In this document: in pieces, positions 10,571-22,115 of the stretch
How positions within the stretch are numbered: position 1 is the first letter of the stretch
How the letters are laid out: every line of letters starts with the position of its first letter
Assembly (NCBI RefSeq): GCF_001659605.2
Contig: NC_035173.2
Span: 8,629,331 to 8,693,330 of the forward strand
Source of the DNA: Manihot esculenta
Lineage: Eukaryota; Streptophyta; Magnoliopsida; Malpighiales; Euphorbiaceae
Length of the DNA stretch: 64,000 bases
Direction: 5' to 3'
Program-made: the position numbers and the translations under genes
The notes under the pieces: generated by a model
Databases searched by the model: none
What the model was told of the DNA's origin: nothing
What the model saw: the letters and a program-made list of their open reading frames with translations, nothing else

Positions 10571-12840
10571 TGTAACAGCCCGCTTACCGGACCATCACCG
10601 GCACTAGGATCCAGATCGGCTTAAGGCCGCCGGGACCCGTAGTAAGCCTACTGTCAACTCTGTGTACCTGATAAATCCCATACATGATCATACTTAAGCT
10701 TAAAACTGTTACTTACTTTTTTTTTTTTTTTTCTTTGCTTGACTATCTTTTCTTGTCTTGAAACTTTTCTCATCAACTAAGCCTGGACTATGCATGCTCT
10801 GTCTGTATGCACTCGAAGAGTGATACCTGCTATGGTACCATACAGTAACTACAGAGATAGAAAGACTACCATGCACCAAGCCTAGCGCATCATAACAACA
10901 TTATCTTAATCATAAAATGATCATGAGCAAAGGGATAAACATACACTAGGGCCAAGCACAATTCTATAACTCAATACATAACTTGCTATTACATCATTTC
11001 TATACATTACATAAACTCTGTACTGTACATCATTATCATGTCCACTATTCTATACTATTACATATGCCTTTACCCTTGCTTTCTCTTTCTCTTTCTCTTC
11101 TCTGAGGCCCTGAAAAATGGGGTTAGGGAGAGGGATGAGCTGCTAAAGCCCAGTGAGCGGAATCTATAAAAACAATCACATTTAAAACATGCTATCATAT
11201 GATGCATCACTGCACAAACATTTCACATCTCGGATTGGACATGATCCCAAAACTCCCTCTGTCAGTGCCCGGCCCCCAAAGGAGCTCACACAGGTCTTTC
11301 ACTAACTACTCATGGTGCCCGACCCTATAAGGGCTCTCACAGGACTCATCCAAGGTAAATGCCCGGCCCCAAAGGAGCTCACACAGGACATACAATAATG
11401 ACAGACTTATGGGCTATTGAGATCGCCTCGGTCCAATCCACATATACAAGTAATAATGCAATGCATCAACTTGGTGAATACTAATGCAAAGCATCCTACA
11501 TAAACATGGCATTAATGATGCATGAATCATGCTAAAACACTTCTTAACTTTTAAAATAAAGTTCTGTTCCACTCACCTCTGTCAACTGCTGAGCAGTCTC
11601 TGTAACTCTAACTCTGTGGGCCTCCTTGGTCTCTCGGGTCCGTACCTACACAGGTGGACTCAAATGAGGACCAAACTTACTTAAACATAACTCCTACTAT
11701 CTCCCCAAAACCCCTCTAAAACATCATAGGCATGCATGGAAACATGGGCAAAAGAAGGCTGGACTGGGCACTTTCGGCGGCTGGTTCGGCGGCCGAAACC
11801 TCCCTCCAGAGACGAAACTCATGCATGTTCGGCGGCACCTTCGGCGGCCGAAAGTCTCATCCAGAGACGAAACTCATGCACTTTCGGCGGCCGAACTCCC
11901 TCTTTCGGCGGCCGAAAGCCCCTTTCTCACCCAAAAGCCAAGCTTTCGGGGGCAAGGTTTGGCAGCCGAAACTGCCTCCACAAGGGGTTCGGCGGCCGAA
12001 CCTTACTTCGGCGGCCGAACCTGGATTCTCCAGAAAGGCAGAATCCGAGCACAACTCATGCTTTCAGCCTCCAAATCCTATCAAACACCCATAACATGCA
12101 TACCAACACTTCTCAACTAACATATAACATAACTCATGCATATAGAGGCCTAAAAACTAGTTCAAGCCCCAAAAACAACAACAAAACGCATATGATCAAC
12201 ATATGCTCAAACTCATGCTTATACCCCAAAACATGCCATAAACCTCTCCAAAACTTCTAAAACTTGCTTTAAACATAAGGGGAGGTGAGGATCCATGCTT
12301 ACCTCTTGAAGAACTAGAGGATTGATGATCCAAGCTTGGAGATAGGAGAAAACTCAATCAAACTCTCCAAGTGCTCAACTTTGCTTCCTTTTGCTCAAAT
12401 CTCTAAAACAAAGCTCAAAACAAGTTAAAACATGCAAGATTTGAGGAAAACATGAGAAATCACACCAAGGAGAGCTTGAACCTACCTTTGACCCAAAAAC
12501 AGAGTGTTTAACACTCAATTCTCGGGCAAAGGGGCTTTTGTAGTGGCCAACCGACTCTTCCTTCGGCGGCCTAACGTGCATGCGAAACCATGCAACTTTC
12601 GGCGGCCGAACTTCACCTTCGGCGGCCGAACCTGGCTTTTGTCCCCTTGGCCTTTTCATTTCAAAACTCAATTTTCTTAACTCAAAACATGCAAACATGA
12701 TAAAAACACTTAAAAAACATCTTAAAAACAACCTTTCTTATACCCTTAGGGCAAGCTCCCACATCCTCGAATCCCGACTTCCAACGGAAAATCCGCCGGA
12801 ACGTAGGAATTCCGATACCGGGGTCTAGTCGGGTATTACA
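10571..12840 (-). repeat. Gypsy-A 3' LTR
   Basis: 2270 bp, TGTAACAGCC...GTATTACA on the plus strand. It contains eight perfect copies of the palindrome TTCGGCGGCCGAA (for example 11785-11797), three 'gcccggcccc...ctcacacagga' modules near 11263-11395, and a poly-T run near 10720. The long frames that cross it on both strands come from this palindromic, stop-poor repeat and are not genes. Confidence 0.95.
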
Positions 12841-12853
12841 TTCTCCCCCCCTT
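12841..12853 (-). other. Gypsy-A polypurine tract
   Basis: On the minus strand this reads aaggggggg then agaa, ending directly at the 3' LTR, as expected for the plus-strand primer of reverse transcription. A 9-bp stem hairpin precedes it at 12856-12877. Confidence 0.85.
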
Positions 12854-12855
12854 AA

Positions 12856-12877
12856 GAACATTCGTCCCCGAATGTTC
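12856..12877. other. Perfect 9-bp hairpin before the PPT
   Basis: GAACATTCG, a TCCC loop, then CGAATGTTC. The stem is perfect. The same structure with one mismatch sits at 32292-32313 in Gypsy-C, also directly before its polypurine tract. Confidence 0.75.
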
Positions 12878-12947
12878 CTCTCTAACTCAAAACAGAGTAA
12901 AAACATAACATAAAGCACATAAAGAACAAAAGAAGCTAACACTAACC

Positions 12948-15801
12948 TCAAAAGAGATGGGGGTACTGTTGGAGCATAGACTCCCGTGTCTCCCAGGTGC
13001 ACTCTTCTATGTTATGGTGGTTCCAGAGGACTTTCACCATCGGGATCTCCTTGTTCCTTAGCTTTCTGATCTGGGTGTCAATGATCCGTACTGGTTGTTC
13101 TACATACGTGAGATCACCTAGGATCTCCACATCTGGTTCGCTGAGAACCTTATTCGGATCTGACACAAACTTCCTTAGCATCGAAACATGGAAGACTGGA
13201 TGGATTCTTTCCATAGATATAGGCAAATCAAGCTTATACGACACATTTCCGACCTTCTGCAAAATCTCAAAAGGTCCAATGTACCGCGGAGCCAGCTTAC
13301 CTGTCCTCCCAAAACGAACCACCCCTTTCATTGGAGACACCTTCAACAAGACCAGATCCCCCTCCTCAAACTCTATGTGCTTTCTGCGAATGTCTGCATA
13401 GCTCTTCTGCCGACTAACAGCAGTCTTGAGCCTCTCTCTGATGATGGGCACCACCCTGTTCGTGATCTCTACTAACTCAGGCCCTGCTAGGGACCTTTCT
13501 CCAACCTCTTCCCAACAAACTGGTGACCTGCACTTCCTCCCATACAGAGCTTCATATGGGGCCATCCCTATGCTAGCATGATGACTATTGTTGTAGGCAA
13601 ACTCCACTAAGGGTAGATGCTGCCTCCAAGATCCGCCAAAATCTAGCACACACATTCGAAGCATATCTTCTATGGTCTGGATGGTCCTCTCTGACTGTCC
13701 GTCAGTCTGTGGATGGAAAGCAGTGCTGAAGTCTAATCTTGTGCCCATAGCCTCTTGCAGACTTCGCCAAAACCTGGAGGTAAACTGGGGTCCTCTGTCA
13801 GACACTATAGAAACAGGAGCCCCATGTAACCTCACAACTTCCTCAACATATACCTGCGCTAGCTTGTCCACAGAGTAGCCACTCCTGACAGGAATGAAGT
13901 GAGCAGATTTAGTCAGTCTATCCACAATCACCCATATGGAGTCTAGTCTGTTGGACGTCGCCGGTAACCCCACTACAAAATCCATGGCTATGTTCTCCCA
14001 TTTCCATTCTGGAATCGGCAGTGGGTTAAGCATTCCAGCCGGCTTCTGATGCTCTAGCTTCACCCTTTGACATATCTCGCAGGCTGACACAAACTGTGCC
14101 ACTTCTCTCTTCATTGCTGGCCACCAATACACTCTCTTCAGATCTTGATACATCTTGGTGGCTCCAGGGTGAATGCTATATCTCGCATTATGAGCTTCTC
14201 TCATAATGTCTCCTTTCAAACTGATATCGTCTGGTACACATAGTCTATGCCCGTAGCGGAGAATCCCTTGGTCATCGAATCTGAACTCTTCGCTCTTGCC
14301 TGACTGAACAGTCCTGGCAATCTTGACCAACTCTGGATCCTCATGTTGTTTCTGAGCCACCTGCTCCAGAAACACGGGTGTAACTTTCATCTGTGCAATC
14401 AAAGCACCTGTACCAGTTAACTCTAACTGTAGCCCTTCCTCAACTAACCTGTAGAAGTCCTTCACCACCGGCCTCCTTTCTGCTATAATGTGAGATAAAC
14501 TGCCTAGTGATTTCCGGCTTAAGGCATCGGCTACAACATTTGCCTTTCCCGGATGATACTGGATCTTGCAATCATAATCACTAAGCAATTCCACCCACCG
14601 TCTCTGCCTCAAATTTAACTCCCTCTGACTCAGGATGTGCTGTAGGCTCTTATGATCTGTAAAGATCTCACATTTCACCCCATAGAGGTAATGCCTCCAC
14701 ATCTTGAGTGCAAAGATAACAGCTGCCATCTCAAGATCGTGTGTTGGATAGTTCAGCTCGTGCTTCTTCAGCTGTCTAGAAGCATAAGCTATTACTCTGT
14801 CATTCTGCATTAACACACAACCTAATCCCACTCGGGACGCATCACAGAATACTGTGAAGTCCTCATCACTAGTAGGCAGAGCTAAAACCGGTGCTGAAGT
14901 TAATCTTCTCTTTAACTCTTCAAAACTCTCTTCACATTGGTCCGACCATGTGAATCTCTGGTTCTTTCTGGTTAATCTGGTCATGGGAGCCGCTATCTTA
15001 GAGAAGTCCTGAACGAACCTCCTGTAGTAGCCTGCCAAACCCAAGAAACTCTTGACCTCTGTCACTGTGGTGGGTCTAGGCCAATTGGCTACAGCTTCTA
15101 TCTTCTTGGGGTCCACTGCTATACCTTGATCTGACACTACATGCCCCAAGAATGAAATGCTCCTTAGCCAGATCTCACACTTGGAGAACTTGGCATATAA
15201 ACCATGCTCTCTCAAGGTCTGCAGGACTATCCTCAGATGATGGGCATGCTCCTCTGCATTCCTGGAATACACCAAGATATCATCTATGAAGACAATAACA
15301 AAGTGATCTAGGTACTCTCTGAAAACTCGGTTCATGAGATCCATGAATGCTGCAGGGGCGTTATTCAACCCGAACGGCATCACTAAAAACTCATAATGCC
15401 CATATCTGGTCCTGAACGCTGTCTTAGGTACATCCTCTTCCCTGATTCTCAGCTGATGATAGCCCGATCTTAGATCTATCTTAGAAAAACAACCTGCTCC
15501 TGCTAGCTGGTCGAATAGATCATCGATCCTGGGTAGAGGATACTTATTCTTGGTAGTGACTTTGTTCAACTGCCTGTAGTCGATACAAAGTCTAAGGGAT
15601 CCATTCTTTTTCTTGACAAACAACACTGGAGCACCCCAGGGTGAGGTACTTGGACGGATGAAACCCTTATCTACCAACTCCTGTAGCTGCTCTTTCAACT
15701 CTTTTAGCTCTGCTGGCGCCATCCTGTAGGGAGGAATAGAGATCGGTCTGGTACCAGGCACTACCTCGATCTCGAACTCTATTTCCCTATCAGGTGGTAG
15801 T
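12948..15801 (-). CDS. Gypsy-A pol: RT, RNase H, integrase, chromodomain
   Basis: C-terminal ~950 residues of the Gypsy-A polyprotein, cut at its upstream end by Gypsy-B. The frame runs from [15 protein letters not shown] (pre-RT) through RT ([29 protein letters not shown], catalytic FIDDILVYS), RNase H ([17 protein letters not shown]), the integrase zinc region (H-H...CEICQRVK), the integrase core with [14 protein letters not shown] and [11 protein letters not shown], and a terminal chromodomain-like stretch ([15 protein letters not shown]) ending YPHLF. There are no internal stops. It joins in frame to the gag-protease part at 23101. Apparent N-terminal residues encoded above 15801 belong to the Gypsy-B LTR. 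Confidence 0.92.
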
Positions 15802-16678
15802 TGATGTGAACCAGCATGGGAAGCAAGGCAAGGATCCCTTGGAGCTACAACAAGGACCATTGACAAGGAATAAAGCAAGGAAGTACGGCGTTACTCTTGG
15901 ATTGCATATTCAAGAATTTATTACAAGAGAGATGACTGAAATTGCTAGGGATAAGTGCGAGAAGGAACTTGAAGGTCATTCGAAGCTGATTACGTTGCTG
16001 AGTGTATGCATGGATGAAGCAGAAGCAAATTGAAGATTTGTAGCGCTCGCTACCATTATCAAAGTCGCGCTCGCGACATTCAGTTAGCCGAAGATACTTT
16101 TGTGTTTTGTGGAAGTTAATTTTGGGGCACATCATGGAGGAAGATAGTGGAGAATCAGCCCGAACCATAAGCAGGTTGTGGTTTCGTCCCTGAGGTTGTG
16201 GTTTCTGCTGGAACTATTGAGGCATACGAGAATGTGGTTGGTTTTTAAAGACTTGGCAGTTATTTTTGTTATTTTAGCTTGTTTCCCTGTTGGGATAGGA
16301 ATTCTGACTTAGTATTTGTTTTCCTTTTCCAATTAGGTTTAGGTTTTTGCCTTACACTATAAATAAGGCCTTAAATTCTTATATCAGACACTTTTTTTGT
16401 TTTTTTGACAAATTTAATTCAGATTTGCTTTATGCAAATTTCGGCCTTCTTTGAGAGAGTGAGAGTTTGCTTCTTTCATTGATTGCATCACGAATCAGAC
16501 CAACTTATCAATTTCGATTGTGGCGTTCTTCTGATCCGTCCTACAAAATCCTTCCGTTATTAGTGTTCTAGCTTCGCTAAGCTTAGGGTGCTATAGAGGG
16601 TGGTTTATCCACGTTCTTGGAATCTATATCAGAGGTGCGACGGGGTTTGAGGACTAAGTGCCATAGGGTTCCGCGTCA
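15802..16678 (+). repeat. Gypsy-B 5' LTR
   Basis: 877 bp, TGATGTGAACC...CCGCGTCA. A TATA box (TATAAATA) lies at 16358-16365. Its first 232 bp duplicate the coding tail of pol (stop at 16031-16033 here), so an open frame in this LTR is a copy of the pol C-terminus and not a separate gene. Confidence 0.95.
16358..16365 (+). promoter_or_regulatory. Gypsy-B LTR TATA box
   Basis: TATAAATA in cactataaataaggcc; the same site recurs at 22780-22787 in the 3' LTR. It is placed well for transcription starting inside the LTR. It is inferred from sequence only. Confidence 0.6.
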
Positions 16679-16680
16679 TT

Positions 16681-16693
16681 TGGTATCAGAGCC
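16681..16693 (+). other. Gypsy-B primer-binding site (tRNA-iMet)
   Basis: TGGTATCAGAGCC begins two bases after the 5' LTR and matches the usual plant primer-binding site complementary to the initiator methionine tRNA. Confidence 0.9.
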
Positions 16694-17007
16694 AACAACA
16701 GGTAAATCTTTATCTATCTGTCTTTCTAGGGCTGTGTTATATTTTCGTTTTTTGGTATCTTAGTTTCGAATTTCGTTAGGGTTCATTATCTTCAATTCGT
16801 TTCTGTTCAATTCGATTCCAATTGTTAGGTCCTGGATTGTCCATCCAAAATCATTGTGTTGCTTGCTATTTTGTTATTTGGCAATTCGGTTTCTTTTAGC
16901 AGCCATTATTTCCCTTCGAACTGAATCTGTTAGTGAATTTTTCTTGATACACACTCAAGAATTTCGTGTGGTGTTGTTTGAGACCCAAGCAAGGGGATAG
17001 TGAGAGC

Positions 17008-17059
17008 AAAAAAAAAAAAAAAAAAAAAAAAAATTGCTCCAACAAAAAAAAAAAAAAAA
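17008..17059. repeat. Two poly-A runs in the Gypsy-B leader
   Basis: An uninterrupted run of about 26 A, the spacer ttgctccaac and a second run of about 16 A, in the untranslated leader between PBS and gag. Runs of this length are prone to slippage and assembly error. Confidence 0.85.
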
Positions 17060-17627
17060 TTTCTTTTTAGTCTTGCTATTTAAGTATTAAGGATCAGTTC
17101 TAGGTGGGTTACAATTAAGTGAAAATTTTGCTTCAGATTTTTTTCCACCATTGAGGGGCTGCTGTTCTTTTATTTCAAATTGCATAGTATAGTAGCATTC
17201 TTGGGGTGTCTTCAAACCAGCGTTTGGGGTAGAAGATTTAGGTCCATAAATCAGCTTACCAAGAGCGAGTTGGTTTTGATACATTCTGACCAGAATTGTC
17301 TATTTTATTGCCCTCTTGTTTCTATTTTGTTTTTGAGCTAGCGTTGAAATTCCATTACATTGCTGAGTATCATTTGTTTGTTTCGATACTTAGTTTTCAA
17401 TCGTGTAGTGCAAACGTTCTTGTGCTGCCTCCGGATACTTGTCAAGTTGTCTTCTAGGTGTCTAGGGATTAGGATCCTACCTTTTTGAACGTACTTGGCA
17501 GATTGGTGAGTGAACCTTGGTTCTGAAGTGCAATCAAAGAATCGGCAATAGTGAGGTAAGAGCGAAACACTTGTGAATTCTTTCTTTCAGTTACTAATTG
17601 TTTCTTGTGAGTTTCTCTGTTGTGGTC

Positions 17628-19436
17628 ATGACTAGTGGGAATGGTAAAGATGTTGCTTCAATTTCTAGCAATTTTGAGACATATATGCAGCAAAGTAATG
17701 AGAAGATGGAAGAGATGGCAAGAATGATGGCCACCCTACAAGAGAACATGAATCTAATGATGAGGGAGAGGGTACAACAGCCCGCACCTCCAGTGAGATT
17801 ACCACAACGAATCTTACCAAGGGGAGGCGAAGAGGAGGTCATTAGGAGAGCAGCAAGAGGAGGTCGAGGTGATCAGGAAGAGGTGGCTGAAAACTACCAA
17901 ATTGTGACTGACAATGACCTTAGTTCCATCAAGATGAAGGTACCCGAATTTAAAGGGAATAACAATGCGGAAGAATACATTGAATGGGAGCGAAAGGTGG
18001 AACAAATTTTTGAGTGTCATAATTACTCAGAAGAAAAGAAGTCCCATATCGCAGCCGTGGAATTTAGGGGATATGCTACATTCTGGTGGGATCAACTCAA
18101 GTCTAGTAGAAGAGGAAAAGGATTGCGACCCGTGCCGGAGTGGGAGGCCTTGAAAGACTTAATGAGAACAAGGTTTGTTCCTTCTCATTACTATAGGGAT
18201 TTGTATAATAGGTTGGCAAGACTGGTCCAAGGTGGTAAGAGTGTTGAAGAATACCACAAGGAGATGGAGATGACCATGGCCAGGGCTGACATTGAGGAGG
18301 ATGAACAAAGGCTAATGTCCAGATTTCTGGGAGGTCTAAATTCCAACATTGCAAGTGAGCTGGAAATGTATGATTACAATTCCATGGAAGAGTTAGTTGA
18401 GAAGGCCATGAAGATTGAAAGGAAAATCAAGAACAAGAGCTCCACCAAATATGGGAAGTTCCAGAATGTGGGAGGAAGTAGTTCAACCTTTAAGGGGTCT
18501 TCAAATGATTTGCCCTCAAAAGGTGGAGATTTCAAGAATTCCTTCCAAAGGAGCAATCCTCCACCTACAAGTGGAAAAGGGATGAATGGAGGTTCAAATA
18601 AGCAGCAGTCAGGTATTCCTAATACTACTCCTAGTAGAAATATTAAGTGTTTCAAATGTTTAGGAAATGGGCATATTGCATCTCAATGTCCAAATAGGAG
18701 AGTTATGATTGCTACTGATGATGGGGGTTTAGTTTCTGATTCTGACCATAGTGATGGTGATAATAATGATATGAATGATATGCATGATGATGTTGATGAG
18801 TGTGAAGAAGAAGTTGAGAATGCGTTGGTTGCTGAACGTGGTGATATGTTAGTTGCTAGGCGTGCTTTGAATATGCAAGTGAAAGAAGAAGGTCTAGAGC
18901 AACGAGATAACATATTTTATACTAGATGTTTAGTTGAGGGTAAAGTTTGTATGCTCATCATTGACAGTGGTAGTTGCACCAATGCTGCAAGTGAGACAAT
19001 GGTGGAGAAGCTGAAATTGACTTGTTTAAAACATCCACATCCATATAGACTACAATGGTTTAATGATAGTGGAGAGGTGAAGGTTACTAAACAAGTGAAG
19101 ATACCATTCTCTATAGGCTGGTATAAAGATGGAGTGTTGTGTGATGTAGTTCCTATGCAAGCTGGCCATATGTTGTTAGGAAGACCATGGCAATTTGATA
19201 GGAAGGCGCAGCATGATGGGTATTCAAATAGGTACACATTTACCTATGAAGGAAAGCTGGTTACTCTTGTACCATTATCACCGTTGGAGGTGTATGAAGA
19301 TCATCGGAAGATGCATGAAAAAGCAAAGCAAGATTCGACCAAAAGGGGTGCTACTTTAAAAATTAAGGGAAGTGCAAGAGAACATGATAAGGAGAGTGAA
19401 TGTGAGAAGAAATTGGGAAAGGAGGCCAGAAAATAA
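17628..19436 (+). CDS. Gypsy-B gag-protease
   Basis: 602 codons. I start at ATG 17628 (MTSGNGKD) instead of the upstream in-frame ATG because a conserved gag frame begins there. Residues ~30-55 form a charged, Met-rich probable coiled coil. The retrotransposon gag core follows (YIEWERKVEQIF, FWWDQLK, LMRTRFVPSHYYRDLYNRL). The zinc knuckle is CFKCLGNGHIASQC. After an acidic Asp/Glu tract comes the aspartic protease with DSGSCTNAAS as active site and LLGRPWQFDRK. The frame closes at TAA 19434-19436, and the next codons continue in the same frame into RT, so this stop is either a mutation or a readthrough site. Confidence 0.9.
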   Translation: MTSGNGKDVASISSNFETYMQQSNEKMEEMARMMATLQENMNLMMRERVQQPAPPVRLPQRILPRGGEEEVIRRAARGGRGDQEEVAENYQIVTDNDLSSIKMKVPEFKGNNNAEEYIEWERKVEQIFECHNYSEEKKSHIAAVEFRGYATFWWDQLKSSRRGKGLRPVPEWEALKDLMRTRFVPSHYYRDLYNRLARLVQGGKSVEEYHKEMEMTMARADIEEDEQRLMSRFLGGLNSNIASELEMYDYNSMEELVEKAMKIERKIKNKSSTKYGKFQNVGGSSSTFKGSSNDLPSKGGDFKNSFQRSNPPPTSGKGMNGGSNKQQSGIPNTTPSRNIKCFKCLGNGHIASQCPNRRVMIATDDGGLVSDSDHSDGDNNDMNDMHDDVDECEEEVENALVAERGDMLVARRALNMQVKEEGLEQRDNIFYTRCLVEGKVCMLIIDSGSCTNAASETMVEKLKLTCLKHPHPYRLQWFNDSGEVKVTKQVKIPFSIGWYKDGVLCDVVPMQAGHMLLGRPWQFDRKAQHDGYSNRYTFTYEGKLVTLVPLSPLEVYEDHRKMHEKAKQDSTKRGATLKIKGSAREHDKESECEKKLGKEARK

Positions 19437-22115
19437 AATAATCAAATAAATGGCCCATTGGTGAGAGAAAACCAAGGAAAGGTGAAACAAACTTTTTATG
19501 CGAAACCAAGAGAGCTTAAATTTGCAATATCTAACGAGCAGCCGTTATTGCTCATTAGATATAAAGAAACTTTGTTTACTAATGTTGATGTTTCACTTGA
19601 CCATTTGCCTTCTAGTTTTGTGTCTATGTTGCAGGATTTTCAAGATGTGTTTCCAGAGGAGCTGCCTAGTGGTTTACCGCCATTAAGGGGAGTTGAACAC
19701 CAAATCGACTTCATACCTGGTTCGACGATTCCAAATAGACCAGCATATCGAAGTAACCCAATGGAGACCAAGGAGATGCAACGACAAGTGGAGGAGCTGT
19801 TGGAGAAAGGCTTGATTAGAGAGAGCTTAAGCCCTTGTGCCGTTCCTGTTTTGCTGGTACCAAAGAAAGATGGCACGTGGAGGATGTGTGTCGATTGTAG
19901 GGCTGTAAATAAGATCACGGTGAAGTATCGACATCCCATTCCACGACTTGACGACATGTTGGACGAGTTACATGGTGCAAGGTATTTTACTAAAATTGAT
20001 CTTATGAGTGGATATCATCAAATTCGTATGAAACCTGGGGATGAGTGGAAAACAGCTTTTAAAACAAAATATGGGCTATATGAGTGGTTAGTAATGCCTT
20101 TTGGGTTGTCTAATGCACCGAGTACATTTATGAGATTAATGAACCATGTTTTGAGAGCTTATTTGGGCAGATTTGTTGTTGTTTATTTTGATGACATTCT
20201 GATCTATAGTAAGACATTAGATGAGCATTTAGAGCATGTTAGGATAGTGCTGGAAGCTTTGAGAACAGAAAACTTATATGCCAAGCTTAAGAAATGCACA
20301 TTTTGCATGGATAGGCTTGTTTTTCTTGGCTTTGTTGTGAGTGCACAGGGATTAGAAGTTGATGAAGAGAAAGTGAAAGCTATAAAGGAATGGCCTGTTC
20401 CTAAGAACGTGACTGAAGTGAGGAGCTTCCATGGGCTAGCAAGTTTCTATAGAAGATTCGTGAAGGATTTTTCTACCATTGTAGCACCACTCACTAGCAT
20501 TATCAAAAAGGAGGTTGGATTTCAGTGGGGAGAAGAGCAGCAAAAGGCGTTTGAGAATTTGAAAGGGAAGTTGACATCTGCACCTGTCTTAGCTTTGCCT
20601 AATTTTGATTCAATTTTTGAGATTGAATGTGATGCTTCTGGTGTAGGTATTGGGGCTGTGCTGATGCAAGAGAAGAAGCCAATAGCATATTTTAGTGAAA
20701 AACTCAATGGTGCACAACTGAGTTATTCTACATATGACAAGGAGTTACATGCTTTGGTGAGGGCGTTGGACGTGTGGGAGCATTACTTGCTGCCAAAGGA
20801 GTTCGTGATTTATACTGACCATGAATCCCTCAAGCATTTGAAGGGCCAAGGTAAGTTGAACAAACGGCATGGTAAGTGGATCGAACGAATTGAGAGATTT
20901 CCATATGTGATTAAGTACAAGCAAGGTAAAGATAACGTTGTTGCTGATGCGTTGTCTAGGAGATATACATTACTTTCTGTTTTGAGTTCTAAGTTGCTTG
21001 GATTTGAGTATATTAAGAACTTATATGTTGGTGATGTTGATTTTGGCAATGTTTATGTTGCATGTGAACAAGGAGCTTTTAATTCATTTTATAGGCATGA
21101 GGGATATTTATTTAAGGGAAATAAATTATGTGTGCCCAGATGTTCCATGCGTGAATTGCTTGTTTTGGAATCTCATTGTGGTGGTTTAATGGGGCATTTT
21201 GGTGTGTCTAAGACTTATGATATTCTGTTTGAGCATTTTTATTGGCCATCTATGCGTAAGGATGTTGGGAAGTTATGTTCTGCTTGTATTGCATGTAGAC
21301 AGGCGAAATCTAAGTCTATGCCTCATGGTCTTTATATACCATTGCCTGTACCTAGTTCTCCTTGGATTGATATTAGCATGGATTTTGTGCTTGGTTTGCC
21401 TAGAACTAAGAGAGGTAGAGATAGTATTTTTGTGGTGGTTGATAGGTTTAGTAAGATGGCACATTTCATTGCATGTCATAAAGCTGATGATGCGAAAGTT
21501 GTTGCTGATTTGTTCTTTCGCAATGTTGTGCGCTTACATGGAGTGCCTCGGACTATTGTTTCTGATAGGGATACAAAGTTCTTGTCCCATTTTTGGCGTG
21601 TTTTGTGGAGTAGACTAGGAACTAAGCTTTTATTCTCTACTACTTGTCATCCACAAACAGATGGGCAAACTGAAGTTGTGAATCGTACTCTTGGTACGTT
21701 ATTGCGATCTATAGTGGGTAAGAATTTGGCTACTTGGGAAGATTGTTTACCTTTTATTGAATTTGCTTATAATCGTTCTATTCATTCTTCTACAGGTTAT
21801 TCGCCATTTGAGCTAGTTTATGGCTTTAATCCACTAACTGTTCTTGATCTTTTGCCATTACCTTCTAATGAACTTGTAAGTTTAGATGGAGAGAAGAAAG
21901 CTGACTTGGTGAAAGCTTTGCATGAGAAAGCACGAGCTAACATGGAGAAAAAGAACAAGACGTATGCTGATATTGCGAATAGGGGTCGCAAGAAGATGGT
22001 GTTTGCTCCTGGAGAGTGGGTTTGGGTGCATTTTCGCAAGGAGAGGTTCCCAAATCAAAGGAAGAATAAGCTGGATGCGCGTGGTGATGGTCCATTTCAA
22101 GTACAATGCTTATAA
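19437..22115 (+). CDS. Gypsy-B RT, RNase H and integrase
   Basis: In frame with gag-pro but behind a single TAA. Order: linker, RT ([41 protein letters not shown], catalytic YFDDILIYS), RNase H ([20 protein letters not shown]), the integrase zinc region ([12 protein letters not shown]...CIACRQAK) and core ([54 protein letters not shown]). The frame ends abnormally at 22113-22115, just after [10 protein letters not shown]. In relatives ~5 more residues precede [12 protein letters not shown], which here lies in the +1 frame. A small deletion near 22105 would explain this. Confidence 0.9.
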   Translation, partial: NNQINGPLVRENQGKVKQTFYAKPRELKFAISNEQPLLLIRYKETLFTNVDVSLDHLPSSFVSMLQDFQDVFPEELPSGLPPLRGVEHQIDFIPGSTIPNRPAYRSNPMETKEMQRQVEELLEKGLIRESLSPCAVPVLLVPKKDGTWRMCVDCRAVNKITVKYRHPIPRLDDMLDELHGARYFTKIDLMSGYHQIRMKPGDEWKTAFKTKYGLYEWLVMPFGLSNAPSTFMRLMNHVLRAYLGRFVVVYFDDILIYSKTLDEHLEHVRIVLEALRTENLYAKLKKCTFCMDRLVFLGFVVSAQGLEVDEEKVKAIKEWPVPKNVTEVRSFHGLASFYRRFVKDFSTIVAPLTSIIKKEVGFQWGEEQQKAFENLKGKLTSAPVLALPNFDSIFEIECDASGVGIGAVLMQEKKPIAYFSEKLNGAQLSYSTYDKELHALVRALDVWEHYLLPKEFVIYTDHESLKHLKGQGKLNKRHGKWIERIERFPYVIKYKQGKDNVVADALSRRYTLLSVLSSKLLGFEYIKNLYVGDVDFGNVYVACEQGAFNSFYRHEGYLFKGNKLCVPRCSMRELLVLESHCGGLMGHFGVSKTYDILFEHFYWPSMRKDVGKLCSACIACRQAKSKSMPHGLYIPLPVPSSPWIDISMDFVLGLPRTKRGRDSIFVVVDRFSKMAHFIACHKADDAKVVADLFFRNVVRLHGVPRTIVSDRDTKFLSHFWRVLWSRLGTKLLFSTTCHPQTDGQTEVVNRTLGTLLRSIVGKNLATWEDCLPFIEFAYNRSIHSSTGYSPFELVYGFNPLTVLDLLPLPSNELVSLDGEKKADLVKALHEKARANMEKKNKTYADIANRGRKKMVFAPGEWVWVHFRKERFPNQRKNKLDARGDGPFQVQCL

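Noticed and set aside
11785..12010. Regularly repeated short palindromes resembling a CRISPR array
   Set aside because: Spacing is irregular, repeats are 13 bp and lie in retrotransposon LTRs of a plant genome, and no cas genes are present.
11732..12260. Overlapping open frames of 65-174 codons on both strands in the LTRs (also 25667-26352, 32839-33524, 36090-36618, 41444-41923, 62914-63436)
   Set aside because: They arise from the GC-rich palindrome TTCGGCGGCCGAA, which lacks stops in most frames and gives Gly-Arg-Arg or Ala-Ala-Glu tracts. The same frames recur in each LTR copy.
12948..15878. Gypsy-A pol as a 976-residue gene with its own ATG at 15878
   Set aside because: The first ~26 residues come from the inserted Gypsy-B LTR. 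The native frame continues at 23101.
15794..16033. 79-codon plus-strand frame at the start of the Gypsy-B 5' LTR
   Set aside because: It is the LTR copy of the pol C-terminal tail at 22216-22455, not an independent gene.
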